Assembly: GCF_000701405.1 (NCBI RefSeq)
Contig: NZ_JNIV01000120.1
Coordinates: 1-11,855 of the forward strand
Source of the DNA: Deinococcus marmoris DSM 12784
GTDB lineage: Bacteria; Deinococcota; Deinococci; Deinococcales; Deinococcaceae
Reading direction: 5' to 3'
DNA: 11,855 bases
The notes under the pieces were generated by a model. That model was given only the letters and a program-made list of their open reading frames with translations, did not search any database and was not told the DNA's origin. A program made the translations under genes and the position numbers. This document shows positions 11,631 through 11,855 of this stretch, in pieces (the stretch's first letter is position 1; each line of letters begins with the position of its first letter).

Positions 11631-11855
11631 TCAGACCGGGCGGGTTTCCATCTTTTCCCGGCCCGCCGCATCCGCAGAAGCGACGCCGCCGGGAAGCATG
11701 TAGCCTGCCGCCAGTTCCCGGTAAGCCCTCACCTGCTCCGTCTGCCAAACCTCATCCTGGCCCAGTTCCTCGGCCATGATCACGGCCACGCGCGGCGCGG
11801 CGTCGGCACTGGCGCGGGCATTCAGCAGCAGGGCGCGGGTGCGGCGGGACAACAC
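11631..11855 (-). CDS. glpD: glycerol-3-phosphate dehydrogenase, C-terminal end (partial)
   Basis: The frame ends at TGA (11633-11631) and runs off the right edge. The 74 visible residues, LSRRTRALLLNARASADAAP-RVAVIMAEELGQDEVWQTEQ-VRAYRELAAGYML then a loose tail, match the C-terminal helical domain of FAD-dependent glycerol-3-phosphate dehydrogenases (about 500-560 residues). In that domain the LSRRTRALLLNARAS and MAEELG blocks are characteristic. The enzyme oxidises glycerol-3-phosphate to dihydroxyacetone phosphate at the membrane, feeding electrons to quinone. It is convergent to the plasmid-type genes. The catalytic and FAD domains are outside the window, so integrity cannot be judged. 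Confidence 0.75.
   Translation of the reverse strand: MLSRRTRALLLNARASADAAPRVAVIMAEELGQDEVWQTEQVRAYRELAAGYMLPGGVASADAAGREKMETRPV

Noticed and set aside
11639..11855. RNA gene (tRNA or rRNA) at the right edge
   Set aside because: No cloverleaf or rRNA sequence was seen anywhere in the window; the edge translates as a dehydrogenase C-terminus.

Overview
The window looks like a mobile-element or plasmid segment from a Deinococcus-type bacterium. The evidence is compositional and contextual: mostly GC-rich coding, an IS630-family element of the split-ORF kind common in deinococci, a leaderless-type start, and strong TTGACA-17-TATAAT promoters. No ribosomal or taxonomic marker is present, so the genus is an inference.

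Left block (about 80-4695, + strand). This is a tightly packed, AT-richer membrane operon. In order it encodes a coiled-coil fragment, a TrbL/VirB6-like polytopic membrane protein, a secreted phospholipase-D-like protein that has lost its HxK pair, a small two-helix membrane protein, an ATPase of the SpoIIIAA/Ycf45 family, and another small membrane protein followed by a good terminator. Genes overlap or lie a few bases apart, apart from one IS630 element (3282-4341) sitting in the last codons of the ATPase gene. The set resembles part of a conjugation or secretion machine in which a SpoIIIAA-type ATPase takes the place usually held by VirB11/TrbB.

Middle block (about 4740-5670). Roughly 930 bases without a convincing gene hold at least eleven perfect inverted repeats, one with 18-bp arms. 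This is a candidate transfer origin, replication origin or structured RNA region.

Right block (about 5671-11164, + strand). Three transcription units start from near-identical promoters (5671, 7294, 9564). Each carries the same dyad in its -35/-10 spacer. All three, plus the HTH gene at 10593, share the same leader (CCTCAGACAGAGG followed by AAGGAGC). They encode small plasmid-type hypotheticals, a 635-residue ParB-like protein of the kind found in conjugative-plasmid leading regions, zinc-ribbon-like small proteins, a frameshifted glycine-rich-motif gene, and a double-HTH regulator that could be the shared repressor.

Right edge (11087-11855). Four copies of TTTTACGACA (two direct, one inverted pair) precede a leaderless-type promoter and a decayed reading frame. 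The window ends in the C-terminus of a glycerol-3-phosphate dehydrogenase on the - strand, a housekeeping-type gene that may mark the edge of the mobile region.
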